A program made the translations under genes and the position numbers. Shown here in pieces: positions 46,705-56,862 of a stretch of DNA of 64,000 bases. The notes beneath the pieces are model-generated. The model saw nothing but the letters and a program-made list of their open reading frames with translations. It was not told where the DNA came from and made no database searches. Within the stretch, counting starts at the first letter, position 1, and every line of letters starts with the position of its first letter. The DNA comes from Nocardia bhagyanarayanae (GTDB lineage: Bacteria; Actinomycetota; Actinomycetes; Mycobacteriales; Mycobacteriaceae), in NCBI RefSeq assembly GCF_006716565.1, contig NZ_VFPG01000002.1, forward strand, positions 558,001 through 622,000, in the 5' to 3' direction.

Positions 46705-48045
46705 ATGGATCGCCAGAAGGAATTCGTGCTGCGGACGCTCGAAGAGCGGGACATCCGCTTCGTGCGTCTCTGGTTCACCGACGTCTTGGGCTACCTGAAG
46801 TCCGTCGCCATCGCTCCCGCCGAGCTCGAGGGCGCCTTCGAGGAGGGTATCGGCTTCGACGGCTCGGCCATCGAGGGCTTCGCCCGGGTGTCGGAGGCCG
46901 ACATGGTCGCGCGCCCGGATCCTTCCACCTTCCAGGTGCTGCCCTGGGCCACCAGCAAGGGCCACCAGCACTCCGCGCGCATGTTCTGCGACATCACCAT
47001 GCCCGACGGTTCCCCGTCCTGGGCCGACCCGCGCCACGTGCTGCGGCGGCAGCTGAACAAGGCGGGCGATGTCGGGTTCAGCTGCTACGTGCACCCGGAG
47101 ATCGAGTTCTTCCTGCTCGAGAACGGTCCGCAGGACGGAACTCCGCCGCGGCCCGCCGACAGCGGCGGCTTCTTCGACCAGGCGGTGCACGACTCCGCCC
47201 CCAACTTCCGACGCCACGCGATCGACGCGCTGGAATCGATGGGCATCTCGGTGGAGTTCAGCCACCACGAGGGCGCGCCCGGTCAGCAGGAGATCGACCT
47301 GCGCTACGCCGACGCGCTGTCCATGGCCGACAACGTCATGACCTTCCGCTACCTGATCAAGGAAGTGGCCATCGACGAGGGCGTGCGCGCCACCTTCATG
47401 CCCAAGCCGTTCGCGCAGTACCCGGGCTCGGCGATGCACACGCACATGAGCCTGTTCGAGGGCGAGAACAACGCGTTCGCCGACCCGGACGACCCGATCA
47501 ACCTCTCCGAGACCGCCCGCGCGTTCATCGCGGGCATCCTGGAGCACGCGCCCGAGATCAGCGCGATCACCAACCAGTGGGTGAACTCCTACAAGCGGCT
47601 CATTCACGGCGGCGAGGCCCCGACGGCCGCTTCCTGGGGCCGGTCGAACCGCTCCGCGCTGGTGCGCGTGCCGATGTACACGCCGAACAAGTTGTCCTCG
47701 CGGCGCGTCGAGATCCGCAGCCCAGATTCCGCCTGCAACCCCTACCTGGCGTTCGCGGTGCTGCTCGCCGCGGGTATGCGCGGCATCGAGAAGGGCTACA
47801 CGCTGCCGCCGGAGGCCGAGGACGACGTGTGGGCGCTGACCACCGCCGAGCGCCGCGCGATGGGCTTCCGCGAGCTGCCGGGCACCCTCGACGAGGCGCT
47901 GCAGGCGATGGAGCGCTCGGAGCTGGTCGCCGAAACCCTCGGCGAGCACGTCTTCGACTTCTTCCTGCGCAACAAGCGGCGGGAGTGGGCCGACTACCGC
48001 AGCCAGGTGACCCCGTTCGAGCTGAAGGAGTACCTCGGACTGTGA
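46705..48045 (+). CDS. glnA2: Glutamine synthetase GlnA2
   Basis: ATP-dependent ligation of ammonia to glutamate. 446 residues, identical in length to M. tuberculosis GlnA2 (Rv2222c), beginning MDRQKEFVLRTLEERDIRFV. Metal and ATP sites: FDGSAIEGF, HPEIEFFLL, HHEGAPGQQEIDLRYADA and NQWVNSYKRL. The loop that carries the adenylylation tyrosine in GlnA1 reads AEDDVWALTTAE here, with Trp in place of Tyr, so GlnE cannot adenylylate it there. glnE starts 35 bases after its stop. Confidence 0.96.
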   Translation: MDRQKEFVLRTLEERDIRFVRLWFTDVLGYLKSVAIAPAELEGAFEEGIGFDGSAIEGFARVSEADMVARPDPSTFQVLPWATSKGHQHSARMFCDITMPDGSPSWADPRHVLRRQLNKAGDVGFSCYVHPEIEFFLLENGPQDGTPPRPADSGGFFDQAVHDSAPNFRRHAIDALESMGISVEFSHHEGAPGQQEIDLRYADALSMADNVMTFRYLIKEVAIDEGVRATFMPKPFAQYPGSAMHTHMSLFEGENNAFADPDDPINLSETARAFIAGILEHAPEISAITNQWVNSYKRLIHGGEAPTAASWGRSNRSALVRVPMYTPNKLSSRRVEIRSPDSACNPYLAFAVLLAAGMRGIEKGYTLPPEAEDDVWALTTAERRAMGFRELPGTLDEALQAMERSELVAETLGEHVFDFFLRNKRREWADYRSQVTPFELKEYLGL

Positions 48046-48080
48046 CGTAGACGGGCCGCCGGGCCATGTAGTTTAAGACT

Positions 48081-51000
48081 ATGGTCCGGCCACCGTCTGC
48101 GCGCTCCGCTGTTCCCGGTGTCGGTCGGCTCGGATTGCTCGAGCCGACGGCCGCAGCCTCGCTGCGCGAATTGGGCTGGGACAACGTCGAAAGTATTCCG
48201 GTCCTCTGGTCGTTGTCCAGGGCGCCCGACGCCGACCTGGCGCTGAGCACCCTGATGCGCCTCCGTGAGGGGCTCGGAAACGATTGGGCTGTATTGGATT
48301 CCGCGCTGCGCACCGATAAGTCCTTGCGCGGCAGGCTGTTCGCGCTGCTCGGCTCGTCGAGCGCCTTCGGCGACCACATGGTGGCCGAGCCCGCCTCGTG
48401 GCAGTTGCTGCGCCGCCCGGAGCTGCCGAAGCGCGACGAGGTCCTCGCGGATCTGCTCGACGCCGTCGACGCGGTGCCCGAGGAAGGGCCGAACGCAGGC
48501 CCCATGCTGTTTCGAGCGGGGATCGCCGGGCCCGAAGCGGTGGCGCTGCTGCGCAGGCGCTACCGAGACCAGCTGATGCTGCTGGCCGCGCTGGATCTGG
48601 CGGCCACCGTCGAGAACGAGCCGGTGCTGCCGTATCAGACCGTCGGCAGGCATCTCACCGATCTGGCCGATGCGGCGCTCACCGCGGCGCTCGCGGTCGC
48701 GGTCGCGCGGGTATGCAAGAACGGGCCGTGCCCGGTCCGGCTCGCCGTGATCGCGATGGGCAAAAGCGGTGCGTGCGAACTGAATTACGTCAGCGACGTG
48801 GACGTGGTGTTCGTCGCCGAACCCGCCGACGCCACCGCGACCCGGCTGGCCGCCGAGATGATGAGCGTGGGCAGTCTGGCCTTCTTCGAGGTGGACGCGG
48901 CGCTTCGCCCGGAGGGCAAGCAGGGCGCGCTGGTGCGCACCCTGGAATCGCATATCGCCTACTACAAGCGGTGGGCGCGCACCTGGGAGTTCCAGGCGCT
49001 GTTGAAGAACCGGCCGATGACCGGCGACCTCGAACTCGGGCATCAGTACCGGGACGAGGTGATGCCGATGGTCTGGACCGCTTCGGAGCGACCCGATTTC
49101 GTCGCCGACGTGCAGGCGATGCGCCGCCGCGTGGAAGACCTGGTGCCCGCCGACCTGCGCGAGCGCGAACTGAAGCTCGGCCACGGCAGCCTGCGCGATG
49201 TCGAATTCGCCGTCCAGCTCCTGCAATTGGTGCACGGCCGGGTGGACGAGTCGTTGCACGTGCAGGGCACCGTCGAGGCGTTGACGGCGCTCGCCGCGGG
49301 CGGTTACGTCGGCAGGGACGACGCCGCCAACCTCACCGCCTCCTACGAATTCCTGCGCCTGCTCGAGCATCGCCTCCAGTTGCAGCGGCTCAAGCGCACC
49401 CACACGCTGCCCGCGGCCGACGACGAGGAGGGCATGCGCTGGCTGGCCCGCGCCGCGCACATCCGTCCCGACGGCAGGCAGGACGCGGTCGGCGTGCTGG
49501 CCTCCGAGATCCGCCGAAACGCCGTGCGGGTGCGGCGGTTACACGCGAAGCTGTTCTACCGTCCGCTGCTGGACGCGGTCGCGCGGATGGACTCCGACGC
49601 GCTGCGGCTGAGCCCGGACGCGGCCATCCGGCAGCTGGCCGCGCTCGGCTACGCGGCGCCGGAGAACGCCCTCGGCCACCTCAAGGCGCTCACCGGCGGG
49701 GTCTCCCGCAAGGGGCGCATCCAGGCACTGCTGCTGCCCACCCTGCTCGAATGGCTCGGTGACACACCGAATCCCGACGCGGGCCTGCTCGCCTACCGCC
49801 GGGTGTCGGAAGGGCTCGACGACCAGATCTGGTTCCTGCGCGAACTGCGCGACGAGGGCGCGATCGCGCAGCGGCTGATGATCGTGCTCGGCTCCTCGGA
49901 ATACCTGCCCGATCTGCTGATCAACGCGCCGGAAACGATCCGCATGTACGCCGACGGTCCCGGCGGGTCGCTGCTGCTCGGACCGCAGCCGGAGGACGTC
50001 GCGCGCGGCATTCTCAACGCGGCGACCCGGTACGAGGACCCGAAACGCGCTGTGGCGGCGGCCCGTTCGCTGCGCCGCCACGAACTGGCGAGGGTCGCGT
50101 CGGCGGATCTGCTCGGCATGCTCGAGGTGCCGGAGGTGTGCCATGCCCTGTCGTCGGTGTGGGTCGCGGTGCTGGAAGCATCGCTGGCGGCGGTGATCCG
50201 AGCGAGTGAGGCGGAGACCGGCGCGCCGGCGCCCGCCGATTTCGCGGTGATCGGCATGGGCAGGCTCGGCGGCATGGAACTGGGTTACGGCTCGGATGCC
50301 GACGTGCTGTTCGTCTGCGATCCGCGTCCGGGCGAGGACGAGACCAAGGCCGTCAAATGGGCCATCGGCGTCGCCGAAAAGGTGCAGCGCATGCTCGGCG
50401 CGCCGAGCACCGACCCGCCGCTGCACGTCGACGCGGGCCTGCGACCGGAGGGCCGCAACGGCGCCTTGGTGCGCACCCTCGCCGCCTATCGCGCCTACTA
50501 CGAGCAGTGGGCGCAGCCGTGGGAGGTGCAAGCGCTGCTGCGCGCCCACCAGATCGCGGGCGATCAGGACCTCGGGTTGCGGTTCCTGCACGTCATCGAC
50601 AAGGTGCGCTACCCGGTGGGCGGCGTCTCGGCCGAGGCGGTGCGCGAGATCCGCCGGATCAAGGCCAGGGTCGACTCCGAACGCCTGCCCCGCGGCGCCA
50701 ACCCGGCGACGCACACCAAGCTGGGTCGCGGCGGTCTGGCCGACATCGAATGGACCGTGCAGCTCATGCAGCTGCGCCACGCCCACGAGGTGCCCGCGTT
50801 GCACAACACCTCCACGCTGCAATCGCTCGACGTCATCGAGGAGACCAAGCTGCTAGACGCCGAGGATGTGGCGCTGCTGCGCGACGCCTGGCTCACCGCG
50901 ACCAAGGCCCGCAACGCGCTGGTCCTGGTGCGCGGCAAAGCCACCGATCAATTGCCGGGCCCCGGCCGTCTGCTCTCGGCGGTCGCGCGCGTGGCGGGGT

Positions 51001-51092
51001 GGCGCAACGACGACGGCAGCGAGTTCCTGGACCACTACATGCGGGTGACGCGGCGGGCGAAAGCGGTGGTCGAGCGAGTTTTCGGGGCGTGA
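48081..51092 (+). CDS. glnE: Bifunctional glutamine synthetase adenylyltransferase/deadenylylase GlnE
   Basis: Adds and removes AMP on the regulatory tyrosine of glutamine synthetase according to nitrogen status. 1003 residues with two nucleotidyltransferase halves. The first (deadenylylase) has [20 protein letters not shown] around residues 225-245; the second (adenylylase) has [20 protein letters not shown] around 725-745. Both keep the D-x-D metal pair. Each half is followed by a GlnD-PII helical bundle with [14 protein letters not shown] and [14 protein letters not shown]. Co-directional with glnA2. Confidence 0.97.
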   Translation: MVRPPSARSAVPGVGRLGLLEPTAAASLRELGWDNVESIPVLWSLSRAPDADLALSTLMRLREGLGNDWAVLDSALRTDKSLRGRLFALLGSSSAFGDHMVAEPASWQLLRRPELPKRDEVLADLLDAVDAVPEEGPNAGPMLFRAGIAGPEAVALLRRRYRDQLMLLAALDLAATVENEPVLPYQTVGRHLTDLADAALTAALAVAVARVCKNGPCPVRLAVIAMGKSGACELNYVSDVDVVFVAEPADATATRLAAEMMSVGSLAFFEVDAALRPEGKQGALVRTLESHIAYYKRWARTWEFQALLKNRPMTGDLELGHQYRDEVMPMVWTASERPDFVADVQAMRRRVEDLVPADLRERELKLGHGSLRDVEFAVQLLQLVHGRVDESLHVQGTVEALTALAAGGYVGRDDAANLTASYEFLRLLEHRLQLQRLKRTHTLPAADDEEGMRWLARAAHIRPDGRQDAVGVLASEIRRNAVRVRRLHAKLFYRPLLDAVARMDSDALRLSPDAAIRQLAALGYAAPENALGHLKALTGGVSRKGRIQALLLPTLLEWLGDTPNPDAGLLAYRRVSEGLDDQIWFLRELRDEGAIAQRLMIVLGSSEYLPDLLINAPETIRMYADGPGGSLLLGPQPEDVARGILNAATRYEDPKRAVAAARSLRRHELARVASADLLGMLEVPEVCHALSSVWVAVLEASLAAVIRASEAETGAPAPADFAVIGMGRLGGMELGYGSDADVLFVCDPRPGEDETKAVKWAIGVAEKVQRMLGAPSTDPPLHVDAGLRPEGRNGALVRTLAAYRAYYEQWAQPWEVQALLRAHQIAGDQDLGLRFLHVIDKVRYPVGGVSAEAVREIRRIKARVDSERLPRGANPATHTKLGRGGLADIEWTVQLMQLRHAHEVPALHNTSTLQSLDVIEETKLLDAEDVALLRDAWLTATKARNALVLVRGKATDQLPGPGRLLSAVARVAGWRNDDGSEFLDHYMRVTRRAKAVVERVFGA

Positions 51093-51098
51093 GGCGGG

Positions 51099-51371
51099 TC
51101 AGTCGCCGACGTGCTGCATCCGGCAGACGAAATCGCGCAGCGCCTTCCGGTCCTCCTCCGGTCCCTGTCGTCCGCCCTCGACGGTCACCGTCACCCTGCT
51201 GCCCGCCGTCATCGGCAGCTCGTCCCATGCCACCGGCAGGACCAGCGCGTGCACGTCGCGCCCGCCGCAGCTGACGGTGATGCGCGAGGTGTAGCGGCCG
51301 GCGATGTCCGCGAGTTCCTGGGCTTCGTCGGCGGACAGCGGCCCGACGGCCGTGAATTCTTCGACGTACAT
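51099..51371 (-). CDS. Small HPr-like protein without the phosphorylation histidine
   Basis: 90 residues. From residue 17 onward the order of helix and strands and the spacing follow HPr (AQELADIAGRYTSRITVSCG, GRDVHALVLPVAWDELPM, AGSRVTVTVEG, then a C-terminal helix). The HPr active-site motif GLHARPA is missing; the corresponding loop reads TAVGPLSADEA. A fold-level resemblance only, not a proven homology. ATG start with AAAGGGG upstream. It converges with glnE, 6 bases between the stops. Confidence 0.65.
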   Translation of the reverse strand: MYVEEFTAVGPLSADEAQELADIAGRYTSRITVSCGGRDVHALVLPVAWDELPMTAGSRVTVTVEGGRQGPEEDRKALRDFVCRMQHVGD

Positions 51372-51482
51372 CTACAGCCCCTTTCCGCGGAGATGATGCC
51401 GCCAGTGTAGGAATTGTGCGGATCCTGTGGCGTTATGCGGCGCGAAAGGTTTCTCCAGGAGAACCCGCCTAGGGTCGATCGC

Positions 51483-52424
51483 ATGCGTGTATGGGTGAAC
51501 CGGGTGCTGCTCGGTCTCGGGTGGTGTGCCCTCGTCGTCGGACTCGCCGGCATCGTTCTGTATTTCAGCACTTGGCAGCGGCGGTTGCCGGTGCTCGTCG
51601 CCTCCGGGGCGTCGTATCTGATGCTGGGTGCGGTGCTGGGACTGCTGCTGTTCGTCGTAGCGCGCGGGTGGCGCAGCGCGGCCGCCGCGGGCGTCGTCGT
51701 GGCCGGGGTGTTGTGGACGCAGCTGCCGCTGTTCGTGCCGGACGGGCGGGCGGCGAGCGGGCCGGAGATCCGGCTGCTCCAGTCGAATCTGCTGTTCGGC
51801 GGCGCCGACCTGCCCGTGGTGGTGCGGGAGGTGCGCGAGCGCCGCGTCGACGTGCTCACCGTCGAGGAGCTGACGCCCGAATCGGCGGCGCGGCTGACCA
51901 CCGAACTGGCCGGCGACCTTCCGTACCACTACCTGGAACCCGGGAAATGGGGCGCGGGCAGCGGCATCTTCAGTCGGTATCCGTTGCGCGACACCAAGAA
52001 ATACGACGGCTTCGTGATGGCCAACCTTTCGGCCACCATGGAGCACCCGCAGCGCGGCCCCGTCGCCGTCTACGCCTTCCACCCGATGCCGCCGCCGCTG
52101 GACTTCGCGGCGTGGAGCGCGGAGATGCGCCGCGTCCGCGAAATCCTCGACGCCCAAACAGGTCCGGCTGTCGTCGGCGCGGATTTCAATGCGACGCGGG
52201 ATCATTCGGCCTTCCGCGACCTGGTGCGCGGCCGGTTCGATTCCGCCGCCGAGCTCGCCGGCGCGGGTCCGCTGCCCACCTATCCCACCGACCGGGCCTG
52301 GGGACCGGTGATCGGGATCGACCACATCCTGGTCGCGGGCGGCACCGCCGAGGAGATGGAGAGCCTGTCGATCCCGGGATCGGACCACCGCGCGGTGTTC
52401 GCGGTACTGCGGCTCGACGCCTGA
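51483..52424 (+). CDS. Membrane-anchored endonuclease/exonuclease/phosphatase family protein
   Basis: 313 residues. Three hydrophobic helices at about 8-27, 38-60 and 65-82 are followed by an EEP catalytic domain facing outward. It shows LLQSNLLFG, VDVLTVEELTPES (metal Glu), the central His in YAFHPMPPP, GADFNATRDHSAFRD (catalytic Asp/Asn) and GSDHRAVFAVL. The family includes nucleases and phosphodiesterases acting on DNA or lipids; which is unknown. The ATG start fits the first helix. Confidence 0.88.
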   Translation: MRVWVNRVLLGLGWCALVVGLAGIVLYFSTWQRRLPVLVASGASYLMLGAVLGLLLFVVARGWRSAAAAGVVVAGVLWTQLPLFVPDGRAASGPEIRLLQSNLLFGGADLPVVVREVRERRVDVLTVEELTPESAARLTTELAGDLPYHYLEPGKWGAGSGIFSRYPLRDTKKYDGFVMANLSATMEHPQRGPVAVYAFHPMPPPLDFAAWSAEMRRVREILDAQTGPAVVGADFNATRDHSAFRDLVRGRFDSAAELAGAGPLPTYPTDRAWGPVIGIDHILVAGGTAEEMESLSIPGSDHRAVFAVLRLDA

Positions 52425-52560
52425 ACACCGGGCGCGCAACGTGATACGCGCGCACGGGAGTCAGCGATTACCATGTGAACGCTCGACCGGCGGTGTGGGT
52501 AGACCACCGTCCGGCGGCGGCGCGGGCGGGTGCCCGCGCAGGACCGGGGAGGAAGACCTG

Positions 52561-54015
52561 ATGAGGACCAAACGGCTGCGGTTGGCCGCTATCGCGGTGC
52601 TGGTGGCGGTCGGCGCGACGCTCGCGGGCTGTGGGAGTTCGCAGACCACGACGAGCTCGGAGAACGCCGCCGCCATCGATCCGGACAACCCGTGGATGCT
52701 CGCGGGCGCGGCCACCAACACCGGCCCGAGCGGCCCGCGTCCCGGCGTCCCCGACGCGCCGCTGACCGCGGAGAACGGCGACGGGGGACCGGTCGACCAG
52801 CTCGCCCTCAATGCCATCGCCGACATCGAGGAGTTCTGGAAGGCCCAGTACGCCAAGACTTTTCCCGGCACCTTCAAGCCGGTGAACAAGTACATCTCCT
52901 GGGACGCCCGTGCCCCCAAGGACCAGTCGGTGAAGTTCTGCAAGACCGATACCCACAAGCTGGTCAACGCCGCCTATTGCGGGCTCGACCACACCATCGG
53001 CTGGGACCGCAGGGTGCTGCTTCCGCTGCTGGAGGACAAGTACGGTCCGATGTCGGTGGTGATGGTGCTCGCGCACGAGTACGGCCACGCCATCCAGGGT
53101 CAGGCCAAGATCGCCGGCCTGTTCACCGGCGCGCTGGTCAAGGAGCAGCAGGCCGACTGCCTGGCGGGTGTGTTCCTGCGGCACGTCGCCGAGGGCGATT
53201 CGCCGCACTTCACCATGAACATGACCGACGGTTTGGACGGCGTGCTCGGCGCCACCATCGCCGTGCGCGACACCGATCCCAGCGACCCGGACAACGTGCA
53301 CGGTTCGGCGTTCGAGCGGGTGACCGCCGTGCAGCTCGGTTACACCGACGGCGCGGAGGCGTGCAAGAAGATCGACAGGAAGGAGATCGAGCAGCGCCGC
53401 GGCGGTCTGCCGGTGACCTTCGAGGTCGACGACGAGGAGAGCCAGCAACTCCCGGTCGACCAGGCCTCGCTGACCAGCGTCGGCCAGGCGCTGCTGAAGA
53501 ACTTCCCGATCGCCGACGCGCCGCAGTTCGACTACTCCGGCGTGGTCCGCAACTGCTCCAAGGTCACCACCACCGAACCGGTGTCGTACTGCCCGAGCTC
53601 GAACAAGATCGGCACCGATATTCCGGAACTGGCCGAGCGCGGCGGTCCGCTCGACGGTGACGACGAGCCGTTGTCGGCCGTCGTGCAGGGCGATTACAAC
53701 GCCTTCGTGGTGTTCGTCTCCCGCTACATGCTCGCCGTCCAGCAGGACCGCAAGCTTTCGCTGACCGGCGCGGAGACCGCGGGCCTGCGCACCGCCTGCC
53801 TCAGCGGCGCGTTCACCACCAAGCTGAGCGAGCCGACCAGCGATCCGCGCCTGTCGGCGAACGACCTCGACGAGGCCGTCTCCGGCCTGCTCGCCGACGG
53901 GCTCGCCGCCGCCGACGTAGACGGCAAGGTCGTCAAGAGCGGCTACCAGCGGCTCGAGGCGTTCCGAACCGGCGTGCTGGACGGCGAGCAGGCCTGCATG
54001 ACCAAGTTCAAGTGA
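52561..54015 (+). CDS. Lipoprotein neutral zinc metallopeptidase
   Basis: 484 residues. Lipobox TLAGC near residue 21. The zinc motif HEYGH is at 172-176, followed by the third ligand in KEQQADCLAG. This is the putative neutral zinc metallopeptidase family (YpfJ-like). The C-terminal 200 residues have paired cysteines and no named domain. It probably acts at the outer face of the membrane. ATG start with GGGAGGAAGACC upstream. Substrates unknown. Confidence 0.9.
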   Translation: MRTKRLRLAAIAVLVAVGATLAGCGSSQTTTSSENAAAIDPDNPWMLAGAATNTGPSGPRPGVPDAPLTAENGDGGPVDQLALNAIADIEEFWKAQYAKTFPGTFKPVNKYISWDARAPKDQSVKFCKTDTHKLVNAAYCGLDHTIGWDRRVLLPLLEDKYGPMSVVMVLAHEYGHAIQGQAKIAGLFTGALVKEQQADCLAGVFLRHVAEGDSPHFTMNMTDGLDGVLGATIAVRDTDPSDPDNVHGSAFERVTAVQLGYTDGAEACKKIDRKEIEQRRGGLPVTFEVDDEESQQLPVDQASLTSVGQALLKNFPIADAPQFDYSGVVRNCSKVTTTEPVSYCPSSNKIGTDIPELAERGGPLDGDDEPLSAVVQGDYNAFVVFVSRYMLAVQQDRKLSLTGAETAGLRTACLSGAFTTKLSEPTSDPRLSANDLDEAVSGLLADGLAAADVDGKVVKSGYQRLEAFRTGVLDGEQACMTKFK

Positions 54016-54021
54016 GCCGGT

Positions 54022-54053
54022 CCGCCGCGGCCGGACCTATCCGGCCGCGGCGG
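54022..54053. terminator. Hairpin between convergent metallopeptidase and ribH
   Basis: A perfect 13-bp stem (54022-54034 with 54041-54053) with a 6-base loop, overlapping the last codons of ribH. No T run. Probably serves both genes. Confidence 0.6.
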
Positions 54054-54504
54054 GCAGCGCGCGCAGCGAGCTGAGCGTGGTCGCCAGTGCGCGGGCGGCC
54101 TCGGCGCCCTTGGTCACGAAGTGCCCGGTGAAGTAGTCGACGTGCTCGCTGTGCTCGTGGAAGTGGTGCGGGGTGAGCACCACCGAGAAGACCGGCACGT
54201 CGGTGTCCAGCTGCACCCGCATCAGCCCGTCGATCACGGCCGAGGCCACGAAATCGTGGCGGTAGATGCCGCCGTCGACCACCAGCGCGGCGGCCACGAT
54301 CGCCGAGTACTTGCCGGTCTGCGCGAGCCGCTTGGCGTGCAGCGGAATCTCGAACGCGCCTGGCACCTCGAAGACATCGATGGTGGCCGGGTCGAAGCCG
54401 AGATCGGTGTACTCGGTGGTGAAGCCCTCCAGGGCCTTGCCGACGATCGAGCTGTGCCAGGTGGCGCGGACGAACGCGACGGATCCGGTCGGTGTGGTTC
54501 CCAT
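54037..54504 (-). CDS. ribH: 6,7-dimethyl-8-ribityllumazine synthase, type II (RibH2-like)
   Basis: Penultimate step of riboflavin synthesis. 155 residues. The catalytic loop shows PHHFHEHSEHVDYFTGHFV with the His-rich stretch, and the N-terminal strand FVRATWHSSIVGKALEGF with the Trp and His typical of the type II (RibH2, Brucella/Mesorhizobium) branch rather than the usual actinobacterial RibH. It stands apart from other rib genes, next to lipid and peptide hydrolases. Confidence 0.88.
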   Translation of the reverse strand: MGTTPTGSVAFVRATWHSSIVGKALEGFTTEYTDLGFDPATIDVFEVPGAFEIPLHAKRLAQTGKYSAIVAAALVVDGGIYRHDFVASAVIDGLMRVQLDTDVPVFSVVLTPHHFHEHSEHVDYFTGHFVTKGAEAARALATTLSSLRALPAAAG

Positions 54505-54513
54505 GACCGGATC

Positions 54514-55353
54514 TTACGGCTGAGTAACGTGCGCCTCCAGCCATGCCACCACATCGATGAGCACCCGATCTTGCTCCGGCTCGTTGAAGACCTCGTGGTA
54601 GAGCCCTTCGTAGCGGATCACGGTCAGGTCCTTCGATCCTGCCTCGCGCTCGATCAGATCAGAACTCGACGGCGCGGCGAGGGCGTCGGCGGTGCCGTGC
54701 AGCACCAGCAGCGGGACGGTGATCTTGTCCAGCCGCCGCTTGACCGTGGTGGTCGCGTTCAGGATCTCGGTCCCCGTGCGCGCGGGCAGCTTCCCGCGGT
54801 AGACCAGCGGGTCGGCGTCATAGGCCGCGACCACCGCTGGGTCGCGACTGATCATCGACGAATCCAGTTTCAGCACACCGAGATTCGGCGTCAGCTTGGA
54901 CAGCACCGGCGCCAGTAGCCGCTGCACCGGGTTGCCGACCTCGATGTCCAGCGGCGGCGCGGAGAGCACGATGCCCGCCACGTCGATCGGCGCGCGAGTG
55001 GCCAGGTAGAGCACGATCAGGCTGCCCATCGAGTGCGCGAGCAGGAACTTCGGCACGCCGGGGTGCTCGCGGGCGGCGATGTCGAGCATGCCCTCCACGT
55101 TGTCGGCTGAGCCCTCCATCGAGCCGATGTTCGCCTTGCTGCCCGCCGACTTGCCGTGGCCGAGGTGGTCGAGCGCGTAGACCGCGAAACCCGCTTCGGC
55201 CAACCGCTTCCCGACATGGCCGTAGCGGCCGGAATGCTCGGCGATGCCGTGCACCAGCACGATCACGGCCTTGGTCGTGGTCTCGGGAAGCCAAGCGCGC
55301 CAAGCGATCCGGCTGCCCGTGCCTTCGAAATCGCCATCCTCGGTGCGGGTCAC
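54514..55353 (-). CDS. Monoacylglycerol lipase (Rv0183-like)
   Basis: 279 residues, the same length as the M. tuberculosis monoacylglycerol lipase Rv0183. It shows VLVHGIAEHSGRYGH (oxyanion), nucleophile Ser108 in LLAHSMGSLI, Asp in VLHGTADALAAP and His in EGLYHEVFNE. It cleaves monoacylglycerols, helping to use host or storage lipids. The GTG start (GAGAGGAA upstream) overlaps the stop of the M20 peptidase gene by 4 bases, so both are coupled. ribH follows 9 bases downstream. Confidence 0.92.
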   Translation of the reverse strand: MTRTEDGDFEGTGSRIAWRAWLPETTTKAVIVLVHGIAEHSGRYGHVGKRLAEAGFAVYALDHLGHGKSAGSKANIGSMEGSADNVEGMLDIAAREHPGVPKFLLAHSMGSLIVLYLATRAPIDVAGIVLSAPPLDIEVGNPVQRLLAPVLSKLTPNLGVLKLDSSMISRDPAVVAAYDADPLVYRGKLPARTGTEILNATTTVKRRLDKITVPLLVLHGTADALAAPSSSDLIEREAGSKDLTVIRYEGLYHEVFNEPEQDRVLIDVVAWLEAHVTQP

Positions 55354-56726
55354 CTGCGTTCCTCTCGGGTCGATTCGTGCGCGAGTTCCTCGATCAGCCG
55401 TCGATTGAACTCGATGAGCCGAGCGTAGTTCACCCGGGAGATGCGCTCGTCCGTTCCGTGGATTGTCGCCAGGTCGGCCTGGGTCAGCACGATCGGCGCG
55501 AAGTTGCACCGGGTGGCGGCGAGGTCGTCGTAGTGGCGTGAGTCGGTGGCGCCGGGCACCAGACCGGTGGTGACCGCGATGCCGGGAACGATGTGCTCGG
55601 CGAGCCGGGCGATCACTTCGAACGCGGGGCCCGGCGCGGTGGTCCGCGACGGTTCCGACGACATCCCGACCAGCTCGAGCTGCACGCCGGGATCACGAAT
55701 CACCTTGCGGCAGTGGTCGAGCACCCCGGCCACCGAATCGCCTGGCAGGATGCGGAAATTGACCAGCGCCTCGGCGCGCTGGGGCAGCACGTTCGCCTTC
55801 ACGCCGCCGCTGATCACCGTCGGTGCGGTGGTGGTGCGCACCAGCGCCTCGGTCTGCGGGCGGGCGGCCATGATCCGGGTGATCATCGGTCCCGCGAGCC
55901 CGGCGATCCCGAGCAGCCGCCTGCGCGTCTCCGGCATCGCCGCGCGCAGGCGGGACAGCATGTCGGCGATCACCGGCGTCAGCCGCAACGGCATGGGATG
56001 GTCCTGGACCCGTCCCACCGCCCTGGCGATCCGGCCGACGGCGGTCTGCCTGCCCGGCATCGAAGAATGCCCGCCCGTCTCCTGGACCCGCAGTCGCACG
56101 GTGGCATAGCCCTTCTCGCCCAGCATGATCGAGGCCACCGGCCGGTCGACGCCGTCGGCGACGCCCTCGGTGATCACACCGCCCTCGTCCAGCAGCAGGT
56201 CCGCCCGCACCCCGAGCCGCCGCAGGTGCTCCGCCATCCGGACGGCGCCTTCGTCGCCGAAAACCTCCTCGTCGTGCCCGAACGCGAGGTAGACGGTGTG
56301 CCGGGGTCGCAGACCCGCGGCCAGCGCGGCTTCCACCGCCTCCAGGATGGCGATCAGCCTGCTCTTGTCGTCGATGGCGCCGCGACCCCAGACGAACTCC
56401 TCGTCCACGACGCCGTCGAAGGGCGGGTGCGTCCAGCGGCGCGCGTCGTCGACCGGCACCACGTCCTGGTGGGCGAGCAGGATCGCGGACACCCGATCCG
56501 GCTCCGCGCCCGGCCAGCGGTAGAGCCTGCTGTGGCCGAACAGTTCGAGCTCCAGTTCGGCGTGCACCAGCGGAAACGAGCGCTCCAGGTGCGCGGCGAG
56601 CTGCGCGAAGGCTTCGTCGGCGGCGCCGGTCGAGTCCTCGGTGGAGACCGTGGCGCAGCGTAAGGCCGCGGCGAGCCGCTCGGCGACGCGGTCGTCGACC
56701 CCGGCGGGTGTGGTTTCCGGTGTCAT
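55350..56726 (-). CDS. M20-family metallopeptidase (PM20D1/carboxypeptidase S-like)
   Basis: 458 residues. Two-zinc site: LLAHQDVVPVDD (His and catalytic Asp), WGRGAIDDKS (bridging Asp), GHDEEVFGDEGA (catalytic Glu pair), and the late His in ATDSRHYDDL. The dimerisation domain insert begins GEKGYATVRLRVQETGGHSS. Members hydrolyse N-acyl amino acids or peptides. The ATG start is MTPETTPAG; a longer frame lacks similarity. It heads the transcript M20-lipase-ribH. Confidence 0.92.
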   Translation of the reverse strand: MTPETTPAGVDDRVAERLAAALRCATVSTEDSTGAADEAFAQLAAHLERSFPLVHAELELELFGHSRLYRWPGAEPDRVSAILLAHQDVVPVDDARRWTHPPFDGVVDEEFVWGRGAIDDKSRLIAILEAVEAALAAGLRPRHTVYLAFGHDEEVFGDEGAVRMAEHLRRLGVRADLLLDEGGVITEGVADGVDRPVASIMLGEKGYATVRLRVQETGGHSSMPGRQTAVGRIARAVGRVQDHPMPLRLTPVIADMLSRLRAAMPETRRRLLGIAGLAGPMITRIMAARPQTEALVRTTTAPTVISGGVKANVLPQRAEALVNFRILPGDSVAGVLDHCRKVIRDPGVQLELVGMSSEPSRTTAPGPAFEVIARLAEHIVPGIAVTTGLVPGATDSRHYDDLAATRCNFAPIVLTQADLATIHGTDERISRVNYARLIEFNRRLIEELAHESTREERR

Positions 56727-56862
56727 CGGGCACCGGTGGGGTTCGTGAGCATCACTGCATTCTTCAACACTCGGAGCGGGATGGGAGACCGGACGGTCGG
56801 TGCGGTCGGCACGGAGAGGTCCGGGTGGCTGCGCGACCGCCACCGATCCAGCGCGCCTCACG

